A DNA stretch of 64,000 nucleotides from Erigeron canadensis (Eukaryota; Streptophyta; Magnoliopsida; Asterales; Asteraceae). Positions 44,810 to 58,690 of the stretch are shown here, in pieces. The notes under the pieces were generated by a model. The model saw only the letters and a program-made list of their open reading frames with translations. It did no database searches and was not told where the DNA came from. Both the position numbers and the translations under genes were made by a program. The stretch covers positions 52,326,587 through 52,390,586 of the forward strand of contig NC_057761.1 of assembly GCF_010389155.1 (NCBI RefSeq), given 5' to 3'. Position 1 is the stretch's first letter; each line of letters opens with the position of its first letter.

Positions 44810-46080
44810 ATATTGTTCTATTTCTAAAATGCTTCAATGATAACTTGTAATAAGTAATATAATTATTGGTTTGCATCATTTAGCTTATAGAGAGACTTCT
44901 CCTGAATTGAAAATCGTAAATAACAGTGCCACTTGCATTGGTCTGGCTAGATCTCTGATCATGTCCTTGTTTTCTTTTATTGTTTGAATATAATCCGATA
45001 ACACCATATATGTGTATTGATTTCTTTGAAATAGTTCAATTCCAATTTGTTATTCAGCTCTAGAAGCAAAATGAGAGGCCAGAGAGTACTAATTGCCTTT
45101 TCTTGAGGTTTCGATCAGAGAGATTTCACAAATATCAGCTTAATGTTCTCACACAAATTTGGGCTTCTTGAATATAGTGCTGTAGCCTTTTGTGGTAAAG
45201 TCACCCTAATGATGATGTTACGCCCAGATTTTATTTTTCAAAAACATTGTTTAATACCATATGAATACCTAATACGTAAGAATACAACAGTTCTCAACGC
45301 TTGTACATACTTGAAAGTTGGAACCTCCAAGTGAAAACCGAAAACTATATTGACATCAATGTGGCGCATCATTTAGTGATGCGGCTCATCACTTGACCCA
45401 AAATGGGCTCCAATGCGGTGCACCTCTCTGGAATATGGAGCATTCTCCTGAAAGGATTCCACTGGGGCTCACTCATCCGTAATCAAAACATATAGCACAT
45501 TTGTTGAAACTTGCATTACATAGACCCAAAACACATTTTTTTTCCCCGACTAATCCTAATGTATCATTTCTGTTAGATTTGACGTTTTACATTATTCTAC
45601 AAATTGTATGCCATTTTAGAAACAACATGGATGCATTTGTGCAAAGAACTCAGAGTAAGACTGAACGTAGGGTAACATTTGTTTCTTTCACTACACTGTT
45701 GTATGTTGAGGATCCTAGTGAATGGGCAAAAGCAGAAGCAATACGGTGAATATAAGTGCTAGAAAATGAGTATAGAACTGTAGTGTGGTTGATCTAAAAT
45801 AGCATCAACAGTTTAAATAATATTAAGTCGATTTCTAATACAAGGCTGCTTTTACAAAATATTACATATAATCAAGCAATAACATCGCCGTTGATTGTAC
45901 ATAGAAAACTCTTACATAGCAGATAAACTCGACGAAACATGAAACATCGCAAAACATCATATAACTAAGACAAATACAAATACGCATCATCTGTGAATTC
46001 ATTGAATCAGGGAAATGTCTAATGACCCAACATATAAAACCATAATGAAATTTGGTACTAATTTCCTAAACCTTTTGTAG
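44810..46080. other. Intergenic region after COX5C, no gene recognised
   Basis: The first 100 bases probably hold the COX5C 3' UTR. Further on, short frames such as those around 45143 and 45501 show no family resemblance. I see no element ends. Confidence 0.5.
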
Positions 46081-46084
46081 GTAG

Positions 46085-46260
46085 CACAATTTATCCTTTT
46101 GGCACAAGCTTTTCAATTAACTGAATCAGAGACCTGCTTAATGACCCGGCAGTAATGCTCCCGTTGGGTTGAGGACAAGTGTTGGGTGCTCTAACTAGAC
46201 CTCCAAAGTTGAAATTTGTATCTCTAAAAATTAAATTGATTTGCAAGCGGGACTTGAGGT
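46085..46260 (-). other. Unrecognised possible terminal exon
   Basis: Read on the minus strand after an AG at about 46228, the frame gives RDTNFNFGGLVRAPNTCPQ, then PNGSITAGSLSRSLIQLIEKL, ending VPKG and a stop at about 46091. The composition is protein-like and a splice acceptor is in place. I do not recognise the family, and it is not part of succinyl-CoA ligase. It may be chance. Confidence 0.25.
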
Positions 46261-46714
46261 GAAATTTATCCAGGTAAACATCCTTTTACCCAAATGCAAT
46301 AACTTTTGGACAACAGGTGTTGAAAATAAACCCAAACCACGCTAACTGCCTACCCATGCCAACTACTTTTTTACCCATATTGTAGTTACTCTCCTATTGT
46401 TGGTCAACAAGATATAGAACATAACAAAGTACAAACTACTTGTCGGGCGGGTAAGGATACGCAATTGAGTGCTAAAATATTAGATTGAATTAAAAGATAA
46501 TGGCAATTATAAGAAAGTAATGCTCTCACATGCTTAGCAGCGTTTCGCACTTCCTAATTCCTCCAAAAATATTCAACAATATTGCTTTCACCTTGTCATC
46601 TGATGTCAAGATCATGAAAGCTTCAACAACCTACTCCACTTTTTCACAATAACTATGTGCCGATGTGGTTATAAAACTATAGTCAATTTGTTTTTACTTC
46701 TAAACATGTACTTA

Positions 46715-49700
46715 AATGTCAGTTGGAAGCATTTTAACCCACATCCAGAGATCGGCAGGTGTTCCTCCATGGTGGCCATTGCCAACCCAGCACCATACAC
46801 CATGCATCCAATTTCCCCACCCAAACCAGTATAACTTAAATCTGCATTTGCAGCTGCAACCAGTTTGAACATGAGCACCAACAAAATATCATTAGTCACC
46901 GCTTCCAAGTTCTGTCACCAAGTAAATGGGTCAAATCAAAATAATTTGCAAAGGCTAAGTGTTGAAGAGGTTAAATGGGTTGGAAGTTACCCAAAGTATG
47001 TTTTTTAATGCATCACTTCCTAAAGCTTTTTGTAAATTTACATAATTATTAACTAGTAACAAGATTGTTTGTGTGATCTTTAATGAACTGGTTGCTAGTT
47101 AGAAAAATGTAGAAAAGTTGTTTGCTACCTCATAGCTTCTATCTGGTTAGACTTCATATATTCAAATTAAGAGGAGCTATACCTCACGAGGATATTCTTG
47201 TGTTGGATCACGAAGATCATCTCTTTTTGACTGAAAGCAGGATTACCATCAATAGTTTAGCTTAGCATCAGCAGCCACCAGTTTGTTATCTGAAAGGAGA
47301 AGGTTTAAAAATCCAATTGTTGGTACGAGGGAGAGACACAGAGAGAGGAAGTCGAGCTTTATATATATTAAAGGCTAATAAAATGACCACATGGGCATTT
47401 GTTCAATTATTAATAACCATGACACACAATCATTGGGAAATCTGTTTGATGTCAATGGACCAAGAAATCTGTCCTTTGCTTAAAGCTCATAGGGTAAGAA
47501 GAATTGAAAGTTTCACAAGACGTGGAAGAAGCTTACAGGACCAGTAGTGGAACGATCAAGAGTCATTGCCAAGTAGATTTCATCTACTAGTGACACGTTT
47601 TCAAAAAACTCTCATTGTGTCAATGCAATGCAAGACCCAAACTGATTGCTAACCTACATAAGACAAACCAAGAAGTTGTGATATGCTTATGGCTAATCTA
47701 CAGTTTCAATCCATACATTATTGGCAAACATGAAAAAAATTATTCTGCCGATGGGTTTGCAGAATAAAATAACACCTAGTAACATAATAGGAACACAATA
47801 AGCATTCAAAACACGAAATTTTTTTTATCATTTCATAATGGAAACTAGTAATCAACCATCTAGTAACTACTTGCAGTACACTCATAGGTTTTTCTTGATT
47901 AGTACATTCCAATTTAAGATATATAAGCTAATACTACAAAGGTCACATAGATTCCTAAGTCTCACAGAGTCACAGAAAGAAAAAATTTCACCACAGGTGG
48001 ATAGCTAGATTTCAGTCAGCAAAAGTTTAGTCCAGCATAATCAATTGCTTTCAGTGCACCAAAGTTCGGTGATAAAGAGAATTGACAAAGGAGGTCTAAT
48101 TGCTATAGGAAATTACTTATGGATAAACGACACCAATTTAGATTTTTTACAGGAATCTTGGAACATCACATGCATAGAACACAGCCAAGAAAAAAAATAT
48201 TTCAATAGCACTGACAATACATTCGAAGATAACCTCGAAAAAAAATATTTCAATAGCACAAAAGTTAAGACAGATAAGAAACATACAAGTCAACCTAGCT
48301 GAAAACTTTGCCTTAGGGCCGTTTATTTAGTGACAAGAGTCTGCCCAAGCATCTTCCCACATGACCAACAAAATAAAAATGAAAAGAATTATCAATCCAC
48401 CAATCGATAAAACAAAATCTGTATTTAATGTTAGCCTTTTGCTGGCCAAAGATATATCAGATACTTAAGATACACATTTTCCAGTAACCTCTGCATAAGA
48501 AATATGATAAAAGACAAAAGGCACGTACTTCTATTAATATCCAAGTTCTATAGGAAGGATCTTGTAAGAGGGTAAAAACTCAATATGTCTATATTTCAAC
48601 TTTAGTTATGTCATATCAACATGGCAGTAAATTAAGAAGATAATAAAACATGTACCAGCTATATCTTCAACCTGATCAATGTTGACCATGTGAACTCCAC
48701 CCTGAACACCACTTGTGAACTTCCCTAGACCCCGTTCACCAGCAAGAATTTGGCTATTAACTACCAACTGAACCAAAAGAGACCAACTTCACTTATAGGA
48801 ATCCACAATAGATGGCTCACCAAAAGCAAAGCTAAAGGATTAGGTTCAGCTCACCAAAAGCAAAGCTAAAGGATTAGGTTCAGTGGCCCGAAGACATCCA
48901 ATATCAGAAATTTGGACCCCATAACTATGTACGGATAAGAAACGAAAAGCAGCTCGGCTATAGAAAGACGCCTTTTAATGGTGCATTACTCGATGCTCAT
49001 CTAGCCAGACCATATGATTAGGGCTTTTGGGATTTCCATAATAATGTGCACATATAAGACTACTATCAGGTGGAACATTAAAGTCTGTAAGTAACCTGTC
49101 ATCGAGTACTTCACAAGAGATCACTTTAAAAAATCAATGCATTGCATTGTGTGGCCAAACCATTAAGAACTTTGCAAACCAACTTTCTAACAAAATTTTC
49201 TGTGAAAACATAGAGGGATTATCTAGGAAGCTTATCAATTAATATGAAAGAGTCTCAGCTGCGGCAACTCGATTTTCCTGAAAGACATTATCTTTGTAGT
49301 TTCATGAAGTTTATGCTACATCATTAGCACCTTTTAAAAAGCATACCGACAAGAAGGTTCCATACTCCATAGTTACATGGTGAAGCCTACCAACAGGAAG
49401 AGTCCATAGTTACATGGTTAAGCATACCAACAGGAAGGGTCCATAGTTACGTCGAAACGCATACGGATAGATGGGGCCCCTAGTTACATTGGAAAACATG
49501 ACATAAAGGGTATGCTTTCAAAACACGAATAAGTCTGATCATTCCATTATGGCAAGTAGTAATCAACCATCTAGTAACTAATTACATTACTATCATAGGT
49601 TTACTTAATTAGTTCATTCTGATTGAAGATGTGAAAGCTAATACTACAGAGGTCACATGAATGCCAACAGCCCAAGTCTCACAGAAAGAATATTTTTCAC

Positions 49701-50510
49701 CACACAAAGTTGATAACTAAATTTCAGTCAACAAAAGTTAAGATATCTGGCATAATCAATTGCTTTACAAACACTAAAGTTGGATGATACAGAGAAAGGA
49801 CAAGGAAGATCTAATTGCTATTAGAAAATTACTCAAAGACGATAAATCATGAAATTTAGAACCTTTTTACAGGGATCTTGTAACATCACATGTATATAAC
49901 ACAAGCCAGTAGATCCTACACGTACATAAAGATCACTGAGAACACATGTGAGGATAACCTCTAAGAAAAAAAAAACCAATAGAACAAAAGTTAAGATAAA
50001 TAACATAAAAGTCAACCTTGTTGACAACTTTCTGTTAAAGCCGTTTGTTTAGTGACAAGAGTCTGCCCAAACATCTCCACCACATGACCAACAAAACAAA
50101 AATGAGAAGGATTATCAATTCACACATCAATAAAACAAAATTTTGTATTCAATGTTAGCTTTTAGCTAGCCAAGAATATATAAGATACACATTTTCGAGT
50201 AACCTCTGCATAAAAAATATGATAAGACACGAAAGGCATGTACTTCTAGCTTTAACAGTTAATATCCAAGTTCTAGGGGAAGGATCTTGAAAGAGAGTAA
50301 AATCTCAATATGTTTATATTTTGCAAACATTTTGGTTATGTCATATCAACATGATAGTGAACTGAGAAAATAATGAATGACGTACCATATATTTCCACAA
50401 CATGATCAATGTTGACAATGTGAACTCGCCTGAACACCACTTGTGAACTTCCCCAGGCCCCGTTTCACCAGCAAGGATTTGGCTCATAACCACCAACTCA
50501 ACCAAAAAAA
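46715..50510 (-). pseudogene. Succinyl-CoA ligase beta-subunit pseudogene with an internal duplication
   Basis: Separated blocks on the minus strand follow the N-to-C order of the mitochondrial ADP-forming succinate-CoA ligase beta subunit, a TCA-cycle enzyme. Blocks: 50385-50510 and 48655-48775, two copies of SQILAGERGLGKF...GGVHMVNIDQVEDIAG, the ATP-grasp N-lobe; 47535-47582, EIYLAMTLDRSTTGP; 47252-47296, LSDNKLVAADAKLNY then a stop; 47180-47232, RDDLRDPTQEYPREV; and 46720-46880, [20 protein letters not shown] followed by frameshifted remains of the GGTPANFLDVGGNAS region. Frameshifts, stops, missing exons and poor splice sites make it non-functional. The repeat of the first exon reflects duplication of a segment of about 1.73 kb (47.7-48.8 and 49.5-50.5 kb). 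The transit peptide exon is not seen. Confidence 0.8.
48817..48882. repeat. Short tandem duplication, 34-bp unit, two copies
   Basis: GCTCACCAAAAGCAAAGCTA followed by AAGGATTAGGTTCA occurs twice in succession inside the pseudogene interval. The two copies are identical. Confidence 0.85.
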
Positions 50511-53500
50511 ATAACTTTCTGGTGTAGAAATCCACAAATAGATGGCTCACAACGGAAAGGGTCCGTAGTCACATTGAAAGGGGTCCATATTTACATCGAT
50601 ATGCATACAACGGAAAGGGTCCATAGTCACATTGAGAAGCATACACCGGAAAAGGTCCGTACACCTGAAAGCTTACTGGTGGGAAGGGTCCATAAATTTC
50701 ATGAAAAAGCATACTAAGGGTCCATAAACTATATTGAACAATATAGTGACAAAAGGGTTCAACGCCAACTATAACAGAATTTGAACGCATCTCAGTAGTT
50801 TCATTAAGTATATGCTTATTGACACCTTTTCAAAAAAGCATACCGACCGGAAGGGTCCATAGTTACATTGAACACGTCAGAAGGGTCCATAGTTACCTTG
50901 GAAAGCATATCGACTGAAAGGGTCCAAATTTACACCTGAATTCCGTACTTCATAAAAAAAATTAGTGATCTAAAGGGTCCATACACTAAATTGAACAACA
51001 TAGTGACAAAAAGGTCCAACGCCAAATATAACAGAATTTGAAACACATTTTTATAGTTTCATGAAGTATATGCTACATCATTGGGACCTTTTCAAACAGC
51101 ATACCTACAGGGGACAGGATGGGCCCATAGTTACATCGTAAAGCATACCGACAGGAAGGGTCCATAGTTACATCATAAAGCATACCAACAGGAAGGGTCC
51201 ATAGTTACATAGAAAAGCTTACAACGAAAAGGGTCCAAAGTTGCATCGAAAAGCATACAACAGAAGGGTCCATATTTATCTTGGAAAGCATATCAACTAA
51301 AAGGGTCCCTAATTTACATCTGAAAGCTTATTAGTGGAAAGGGTCTATAAATTCCACAAAATAAGCATGCCGATCTATAGGATTAAGAGACTATATTGGA
51401 CAACATACTGGGAAAAGGGTCCAACGCCAAATATAACAGAATTTGAAACCTATTCTTGTAGTTATATATGCTACATCATTGGGACCTATTCGATCCAGAG
51501 ACATGTTGGACAACATGCTGACAAAAGGGCCCAGCGCCAAATATAACATAATTTGAAAGCCATTTTTGTAGTAATATATGCTACATCATTGGGACCTATT
51601 CAAAAAGCATACCGACAGGCGACTAGAAGGGTCCACAGCTACATTGTAAATCATAAATCATACTGACTGGAAGGGTCCATAGTTAGATCAGAAGCATACA
51701 ACAAAAAGAGTCCATAGTTGCATCAAAAAGCATACAACAGAAGAGTCCATAGTTATCTTGGAAAGCATATCGACTAAAAGGGTCCGTAATTTACATCTAA
51801 AAGCTTACTGGTGGAAAGGGTCTATAAATTCCACGAAAAAAGCATATCCATGTAATGTGATTACCCGTACAGTCTGTGAAGACCATCCAACATTCTTGAA
51901 ATTATACCGAGGGAAAGGATCCATAGATTACATCGAAAGCAGACTGACATAAAGGGTCCAAAATTCTTGAAAGTATAGTGAGGGAAAGGGTCTATAGATT
52001 ACATCAAAAGCATACTGACATAAAGGGTCCTTAGATTACCAAAAATCATGTGCTTTGCCATAGCATAACCTCTGCAGCAAGAATAACTTGATACTTCACA
52101 AAACATATGAACTCCTTATATAAGGAAGATCAGATCAAAGTTTCTTAAAAAAAGGAACAATTGTTCACATCATATAGTATAGCCGCAAAAGTTCATCTTT
52201 TACATGAGGAATTTTCAAAAGCAGAGCTTCGAGTCTTTGACAAAAATACAAAATCATCGATTGAACAATATTAGGCAAATTATCAGTGTAATGTGATTAC
52301 CGTACAGTCTGTAAAGACCATCCAACATTCTTGAAATTATACTGAGGAAAAGGGTCCATAGCTTACATCGAAAGCATACTGACATAAAGGGTCCAAAATT
52401 CTTGAAAGTATACTGAGGGAGAGGGTCCATAGATTACATCGAAAGCATAATGACATAAAGGGTCCTTAAATTTCCAAAAATCGTGCTTTGGCAAAGCATA
52501 ACCTCTGCAGCAAGAATGTAACTTGATACTTCACAAAACCTGGAACCGCTGATATGAACTCCTTATATAAGGAAGATCAAATCAAAGTTACTTGAAAAAG
52601 GGACAATTGTTTACATCATATAGCATAGCCGCAAAAGTTCATAATTTACAATTTTACATGAGGAATTTTCAAAACCAGAGCTTTGAGTCTTTGACAGGAT
52701 TACCAAATCATCGATTGAACAATATTAGGCAAAAACCAGAGCTTTGAGTCTTTGACAAGATTACCAAATCATCGATTGAACAATATTAGGCAAATCATCA
52801 ATGTAATGTGATTACCGTGCAGTCTATAAAGACCAACCAACATTCTTGAAATAAAACTAAGGGAAAGGGTCCATAGATTACATGGAGAGCATACTGAGAG
52901 AAAGGGTCCATAGATTACATCGAAAGCATACTGACATAAAGAGTCCTTAGATTACCAAAGATCATGTGCTTTGCCATAGCATAATCTCTGCATCAAGAAT
53001 GTAACTTGATACTTCACAAAACCTGGTACCGCTTGATATGAACTAGGAAGATCAAATCAAAGTTTCTTGAGAAAGGGGCAATTATTTACACATCATATAG
53101 CATAGCCGTAAAAGTTCATCGGTTACATGAGGAATTTTCAAAAGCGAGCTTTGAGTCTTTGACAAATATACCAAATCATCAATAGAAGAATATTAGGAAA
53201 ATCATTAATGTAATGTGATTACCATACAGTCTGTCAAGACCATCCAACATTCTTGAAATTATACGGAAAGGGTCCAAAGATTACATCGAAAGCATACTCA
53301 CATAAATGGTCCTTAGATTACATTGAAAAGCACACTGACATGTAAAGGGTCCAAATAATACATCGAAAGCATACTGACATAAGACGGTATCAAGAACAAA
53401 AGCTAGTTATAAAATTTCAAGAACAAAGAAGAAAACCAGAGACTAGATAGGACAGCATACTGACAAAAAGGGTCCAACGCCAAATACAAAAGAATCTGGA

Positions 53501-54230
53501 ACCCATTTTTGTAGTTTCATGAGCATATGCTACATCATTGGGACCTTTTCGAAAAGCATACCAATATGCGACAGGATGGGTCCATAGTTATAAACAAAGG
53601 GTCCAGTTGCATCGTAACGCATACCAACGGGGAAGGGTCCATAGTTACATCGAGAAGCATACAACCAAAAGGGTCCACCGCCAAATATATCAGAACTTGT
53701 AACCCATTTTTGTAGTTTCATGAGTATATGATACATCACTGGGACCTTTTCAATAAGCATACCCACAGGAAGGGTCTATAGTTACATCATAAATCATAGC
53801 GACAGGAAGAATGCATAGTTACATCTAACAATAAGGGTCCATAAATTTTGAATGAGCTTTTAGCCCAGAAACCAGAAAACCGACAGGAAGGGTCCATAGT
53901 TTCATCGAAAAGTATACAACGAAAGGGTCCACAGTTACATCGAAATGCATACAACGAAAGGGTCCATAGTTGCATCGAAAAGCATACAACGAAAGGGTCT
54001 ATAGTTGCATCGAAAAGCATACAACGAAAGGGTCCATAGTTGCATCAAAAAGCATACAACGAAAGGGTCCATAGTTGCATCGAAAAGCATACAACAGAAA
54101 GGGTCCATAGTTATCTTGGAAAGCATATAGACTAAAAAGGTCCGTAATTTACACCAGGAAGCTTACTTGTGAAAAGGGTCCTTAAATTCCATGAAAAAAC
54201 ATACTGACAAAAGGTTCCAACGCCAAAAAT
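49340..54230. repeat. Large degenerate minisatellite, 35-bp core unit, with higher-order repeats
   Basis: The core is AAAGGGTCCATAGTTACATC then GAAAAGCATACAACG. The GGGTCC landmark recurs more than 80 times across about 4.9 kb. It is most regular at 53890-54110, where ATAGTTGCAT falls at 53966, 54001, 54036 and 54071, an exact 35-bp period. Between 51.85 and 53.2 kb the array is organised in larger units of about 410-515 bp, starting at TGTAATGTGATTACC (about 51851, 52287, 52801, 53209) and each holding CCAACATTCTTGAAAT, two or three core units and the block CTTTGAGTCTTTGAC. A further 62-bp tandem duplication lies at 52675-52795. Reading frames through it give repeated Phe/Cys-rich peptides; they are shadows because 35 is not a multiple of 3. 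Confidence 0.9.
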
Positions 54231-54863
54231 ACCAGAATTTGAACACAGAAACCATATTATCAGTTGAAAATAAAATAATAGTTCATCATCTTGATAACCG
54301 GCTCACAGTTGTAAATACCATCAAAGAAAAAGGGCCGATTATTTTATTACATCAAAGCATATACCAACTGCTAAAAAAGGGCCGATAGAATTTAAAAAAA
54401 AAACATAAAAAGAAAGAAAGGATACCCCCTTTTTTATTTCAAGAAAACATACGATCAGCACGTTGTGAAGATCGAACATGGACAATTTGAACAGAAAAAG
54501 CCCTAAATCAAGAAAACTCTACTTTAAACAAAGTAACTGAAATACAGTTTTGAAGAAACTAATTTGTAGAATACAAACCCTAATTCGATCAATTAATTAA
54601 AACAAAACCCTAAATTAAAACGAAGTTGAAATATTCTGTATGTAATGTAATGTAATGCTTTTATGTATGATAAGTTGAAGTCGGTTAATAGCCGCGTCAA
54701 TGTAAAGCTAATTTTAGGCGTGTGTCAAATTAAAAGAAAAAATAATTTTTGTAAATAAAATATCTATCCACCAAAACTTCATTGTTAGTTTAACTACTAG
54801 TAGCAATTAGAATGTCTAATTATGCATTTTGAATAAAAAAAAAAAAAAGAAAAGTTAATATAA
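54231..54863. other. Spacer with leader-like sequence on the minus strand
   Basis: Read on the minus strand, 54540-54640 resembles plant 5' leaders (AATTAGGGTTT, TTTAGGGTTTTG). It may be the old leader of the succinyl-CoA ligase pseudogene that lies downstream on that strand. No open frame supports it. Confidence 0.3.
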
Positions 54864-55827
54864 TCTTTAATATATACTAAAACAAAACCATTAATTCAAA
54901 ATTGAAAAAGTATGAACCAATGATTATTTTCTTTAACTTTTATTTTCCACCATTAGATTTCTATGATGACATCATCATAAACCCAAAAATTGGTCAATAA
55001 CATTTTTAATCCTCATACTTTAGCTATTTCAATTTACTTTTATTTACTTTAATTTAGTAAATGGCCTAATTAAATACCACTCAATAATTTTATTAACCAA
55101 ATCTTTATAATAATGGTACTCTTTATTCTTTAATGTTAATACTTATATAATAAAAATTGTATTTATAAATAATATATATTATATTGTCATGCATACAAAG
55201 TTTTATATATTGTATTTTTGTATTTCTAATGTCGTATAATTGAATAATTAACAAAATTTCAATTTAAAATGGGTTGATAAATTGAATATGATATTTAAGT
55301 TTTGATAAAAACTTTTGATAAATTTACTTTATGTTATTTATTTGTTGATAGCATATACCACTCTTCACTAATTACCTTTTGGTAAAGAATTTTAGTTGTA
55401 TAATTTTCTATTTAATTTAATTATGATATTTTATATTGATATGAGAATTTTCAATTACATTTTATTTTCACTAATAACGTTTTATTTCAATGACACTACA
55501 AATATTTTTCAAAAATCTTTATATTACACGTGGTTTTTATGTGAATGCTTAATTACATGAATTAAAATAACACATTTGGTAAGAGTAGCAGTATAGTTAC
55601 AACTTAGTGTTAATAAAACTATTTCTTTGATATTTCATGTATATAGTTTAGTTTTATGGTTGAAAACATGATTTGTTAACATTTTTCTCTGACAATGAAT
55701 ATGATATTATAATTATTGATCAAAAGTATGTAAATATCTATTTAGATGTTAATCATTTTCAGATATTAAAAGTTCGCTAATGCAAAAAAATATACAAATC
55801 TCGCGTATTACGCGGGTTATAAGCTAG
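54864..55827 (+). mobile_element. Helitron-like element (964 bp) ending CTAG
   Basis: It starts TCTTTAATATATACTAAAAC after an A and ends with the hairpin CGCGT-att-ACGCG followed by GGTTATAAGCTAG and a T. It fits TC...hairpin...CTRR between A and T. The interior is about 80% AT and non-coding. Its start resembles the elements at 13395 and 14333. Confidence 0.6.
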
Positions 55828-56315
55828 TTTTATTTTAAAAAGATTTATAGTTATTTTTTTAGTCATTAAGGGTTGAATGTATTAGGTGGCTGGATGTATA
55901 AATAATATTTATTTGTATTAAGTAAAAAATAGGTACTTAATGGTTATTTTTGTTTGGTAAGTCGAACATGAAATTTGACTGAATACATTAATTTCTTAAT
56001 TATTAAGTATCTTAATAAAAAAAAGTGATGATTTGTACACCATCAGTTTTTGACATACACCACCGAATGTGTTTTGTTGTGTTTTACAGTACAACCTTAT
56101 AAAGCATATTTAGTGGTTTATGGTCAAAAACTGTGATGTACAGATTGTTTCCCTACAAAAAAAAAGGCCTTAATCTAAATTATATATTTTATTTTTGGTG
56201 AATAAGTCAGACCAAAAAAAAAAAATAGCGACAAAAAATAATATCAAACCCATTTAATTTTATTTTTGGCAGTTTACACATGTTGTGTTTTTTTTAGGTC
56301 TATAATTATAAGTGA
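55828..56315. other. AT-rich spacer, no gene seen
   Basis: Poly-A runs and short frames only. Confidence 0.5.
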
Positions 56316-56316
56316 A

Positions 56317-56850
56317 CTAGCTATGTTACTTGGGCGTTACCTCGTAAGACATAACGTCACTTTTAGAAATTTTATACATGTAGAAGATGTATTTACTTGT
56401 TTGTTATTTAAACATGTACATGAAAATGATTGTCGTGTACAAACATAAATTATAACACTCATTTACATAATCAAAGGAATGAATAGTTGAAAAAATGATA
56501 AAAAAAAAAACAAATATTAATCATATAGCAATTATGTGTGATTAAATTGCAAAAAAATAAATAACAAATGAAAATGTAAAGCTTATAAAATGCTTGATAA
56601 ATTTTTTGATTTTTTTATTAAAAAGACTTTAATAAAATTAATCGAATCTTGACCATTGATTTTAGTTTAAAAGTTAAAAATGCCTTGAATCAAATATAAA
56701 AGATCTCCCATAATTTTAGTTATAAATTATAAATCATCTGCAAATTGCATTATTGCAACTTAAAAATCAGTTTTTTATTTAAGTAATACAATAATTGAAA
56801 TTTAAACAATAGTCTTTTGCCGAGTCTTTTTCATTCACCGCGGTTTAGTA
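56317..56850 (-). mobile_element. Helitron-like element, minus orientation, far end unresolved
   Basis: The left border is CTAG at 56317-56320 after A. It is followed by CTATGTTACTTGGGCG and TTACCTCGTAAGACATAACG, which on the minus strand reads as a GC-richer hairpin region then CTAG before T. No clear TC start was located, so the right limit is a guess. Confidence 0.4.
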
Positions 56851-57084
56851 GTGGTGGTCAAAGTTTATGGTCGACGTTGTTGGTGGTGGTCATATAGGTG
56901 GCCAACAACGGTGATCGGTGATTTGAAAGCGTGTTGACTCCAACAGTTAGAGGAATTGGTTGGCTGGATTCGGTGTCGCCCCCGTATCGGCCCCGTATCG
57001 GCAGATGATGCAACAACAAATAGCGAATAATGTAGGAAATAACGCTGCTAGTTGTTACCCTATCCGACTGGAATCTGGTCAAGA

Positions 57085-57180
57085 CCTCATAAGGATTACC
57101 CAGGTCTTAAAGTTGGCTGAGTTGGGATTCGAACCTGTGACCCATCATTGGGGAACTCCAAACCACTATATCTAGTATGT
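57085..57180 (-). repeat. tRNA-like or SINE-type fragment
   Basis: On the minus strand box B CAGGTTCGAATCCCAAC is preceded by GTGGTTTGGAGTTCC, an arrangement like a tRNA-derived head. The piece is GC-richer than its surroundings and extends to about 56930. No flanking duplication was found. Confidence 0.35.
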
Positions 57181-58690
57181 GTATATATATATATATATAT
57201 TGAAATGTGATTTTCGCTTGAAACTTTGTGTCGCGATTCGACAACGAGAGGTCTAACATACATTGTCTTAATTGGGTCCGCGTTAGAGAGCTCCTTCGAA
57301 GTAGAATGTCTATTTTCAAATACCCAATGAGGAAAAGCTTCTACTAATCCGCCCGAAAACATGACGATTAATATGGGTGAACTCTGTACCTCAGACTTGC
57401 ACCTGGGTATTATATTGATTATTGTCTCCTTACATATGCAAACTAATAAAAGCATTCGTTACATCAATGTAAATCCTTCAACTTATTGATTCTCGTATTA
57501 TAAATATTTAAGTACGTGTTAGTTTTTTTAACAACATGTTGAACTCAACGTCATTGATTTTTTACATATACATCTTCAATCAATCATTTATTATAGATGA
57601 AATATATAACTTTCTGGTAAAATTGTCTCACGTATGTTATCCAACGAGCATTATATTCACATTTGATTTTAAACTCAAAACTAAAAGTCTCTAACTTCTT
57701 CAAATACTAATTCTTCTATTTTGGGTGTCTGAGATTATGTTTTGAAGTGAAAATCTGATTATTACATTTATAAAACGCAAATAATCTAAAAAGGTGTTTA
57801 TATCAAAAAGTGATTATCAGTTTCATAGTTTTAGAGAAACATGTACATACATGTTTTTTCAAACACAAAATTTATTTTGTAATTGTAATTGTAATGACAA
57901 ACACCCCTTAAAAATATATACAGTAAATCATAAGTTTACTTCCAAGGTGATGACGACGGTAAGTAAAAACAAATGAACAAGGATTTATTCCATGCAAGTA
58001 TCTTGTAACCAACTTAAATGCACCAAATACTCCTAATTTGCATTAATATAAGAATTAAATTTTGTAAAAAGAAAAAATAGCTGTCATTCAAAAGAAGAAA
58101 AAAACAAATGATGAATATTTTTGTGATTTTCATGCAATATAAATCCCGAATTTGATCGTTGATTACTCTAATTCTTGTTATCAGTTTTTAAGACGTGTAC
58201 TTCTTTTATAAATGACTTAGTCAAAGAAAAGTGTTCATAGGTTGAAATTATGTCTTGAATAGACTAATATATGAGCTAATAGTTGTGAAATATTTTTTAA
58301 TAATTTCGACAAGTTGACATAGTTTATACAGGATCTATGATAAAGATTGGAAAAATCAACAACTATGTATTATCAAATTTAAGTCCTATAATTTCGAGAG
58401 TCTAGTTATACATGGTGAAAGAGGGACACATTTTAATGGTTTAAAATAAAATAAAATAAAATGACCTAATAGGGGATATATTTTGATGATACATTAAAAT
58501 TATAATTATAATATTTCATATACAAATAAATATCAATCTTGAATCATATGATATCAAAAATCGCCTCCCTACACTAGACTACTAAGTGTTAACAAACACA
58601 TTATCAATCTTGATTCTTGAATCATATGATATCAGATATAATCTATAAATAATTTCAAATGTAAAGTGAAGAAAGCCACGCAATTTGACC
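57181..58690. other. Intergenic AT-rich region, no gene seen
   Basis: Contains a TA microsatellite at 57180-57200 and a repeated motif, GAATCATATGATATCA, near 58540 and 58619. No gene or element termini. Confidence 0.5.

Noticed and set aside
53530..54130. Open frames on both strands with repeated peptides (MLFDATMDPF-type)
   Set aside because: They are produced by the 35-bp minisatellite. Three repeats return to the same frame, so frames stay open by chance; there is no splice or promoter context.
49340..54230. CRISPR-like regular spacing
   Set aside because: This is a plant genome, the units are directly adjacent and degenerate, and there are no unique spacers or cas genes.
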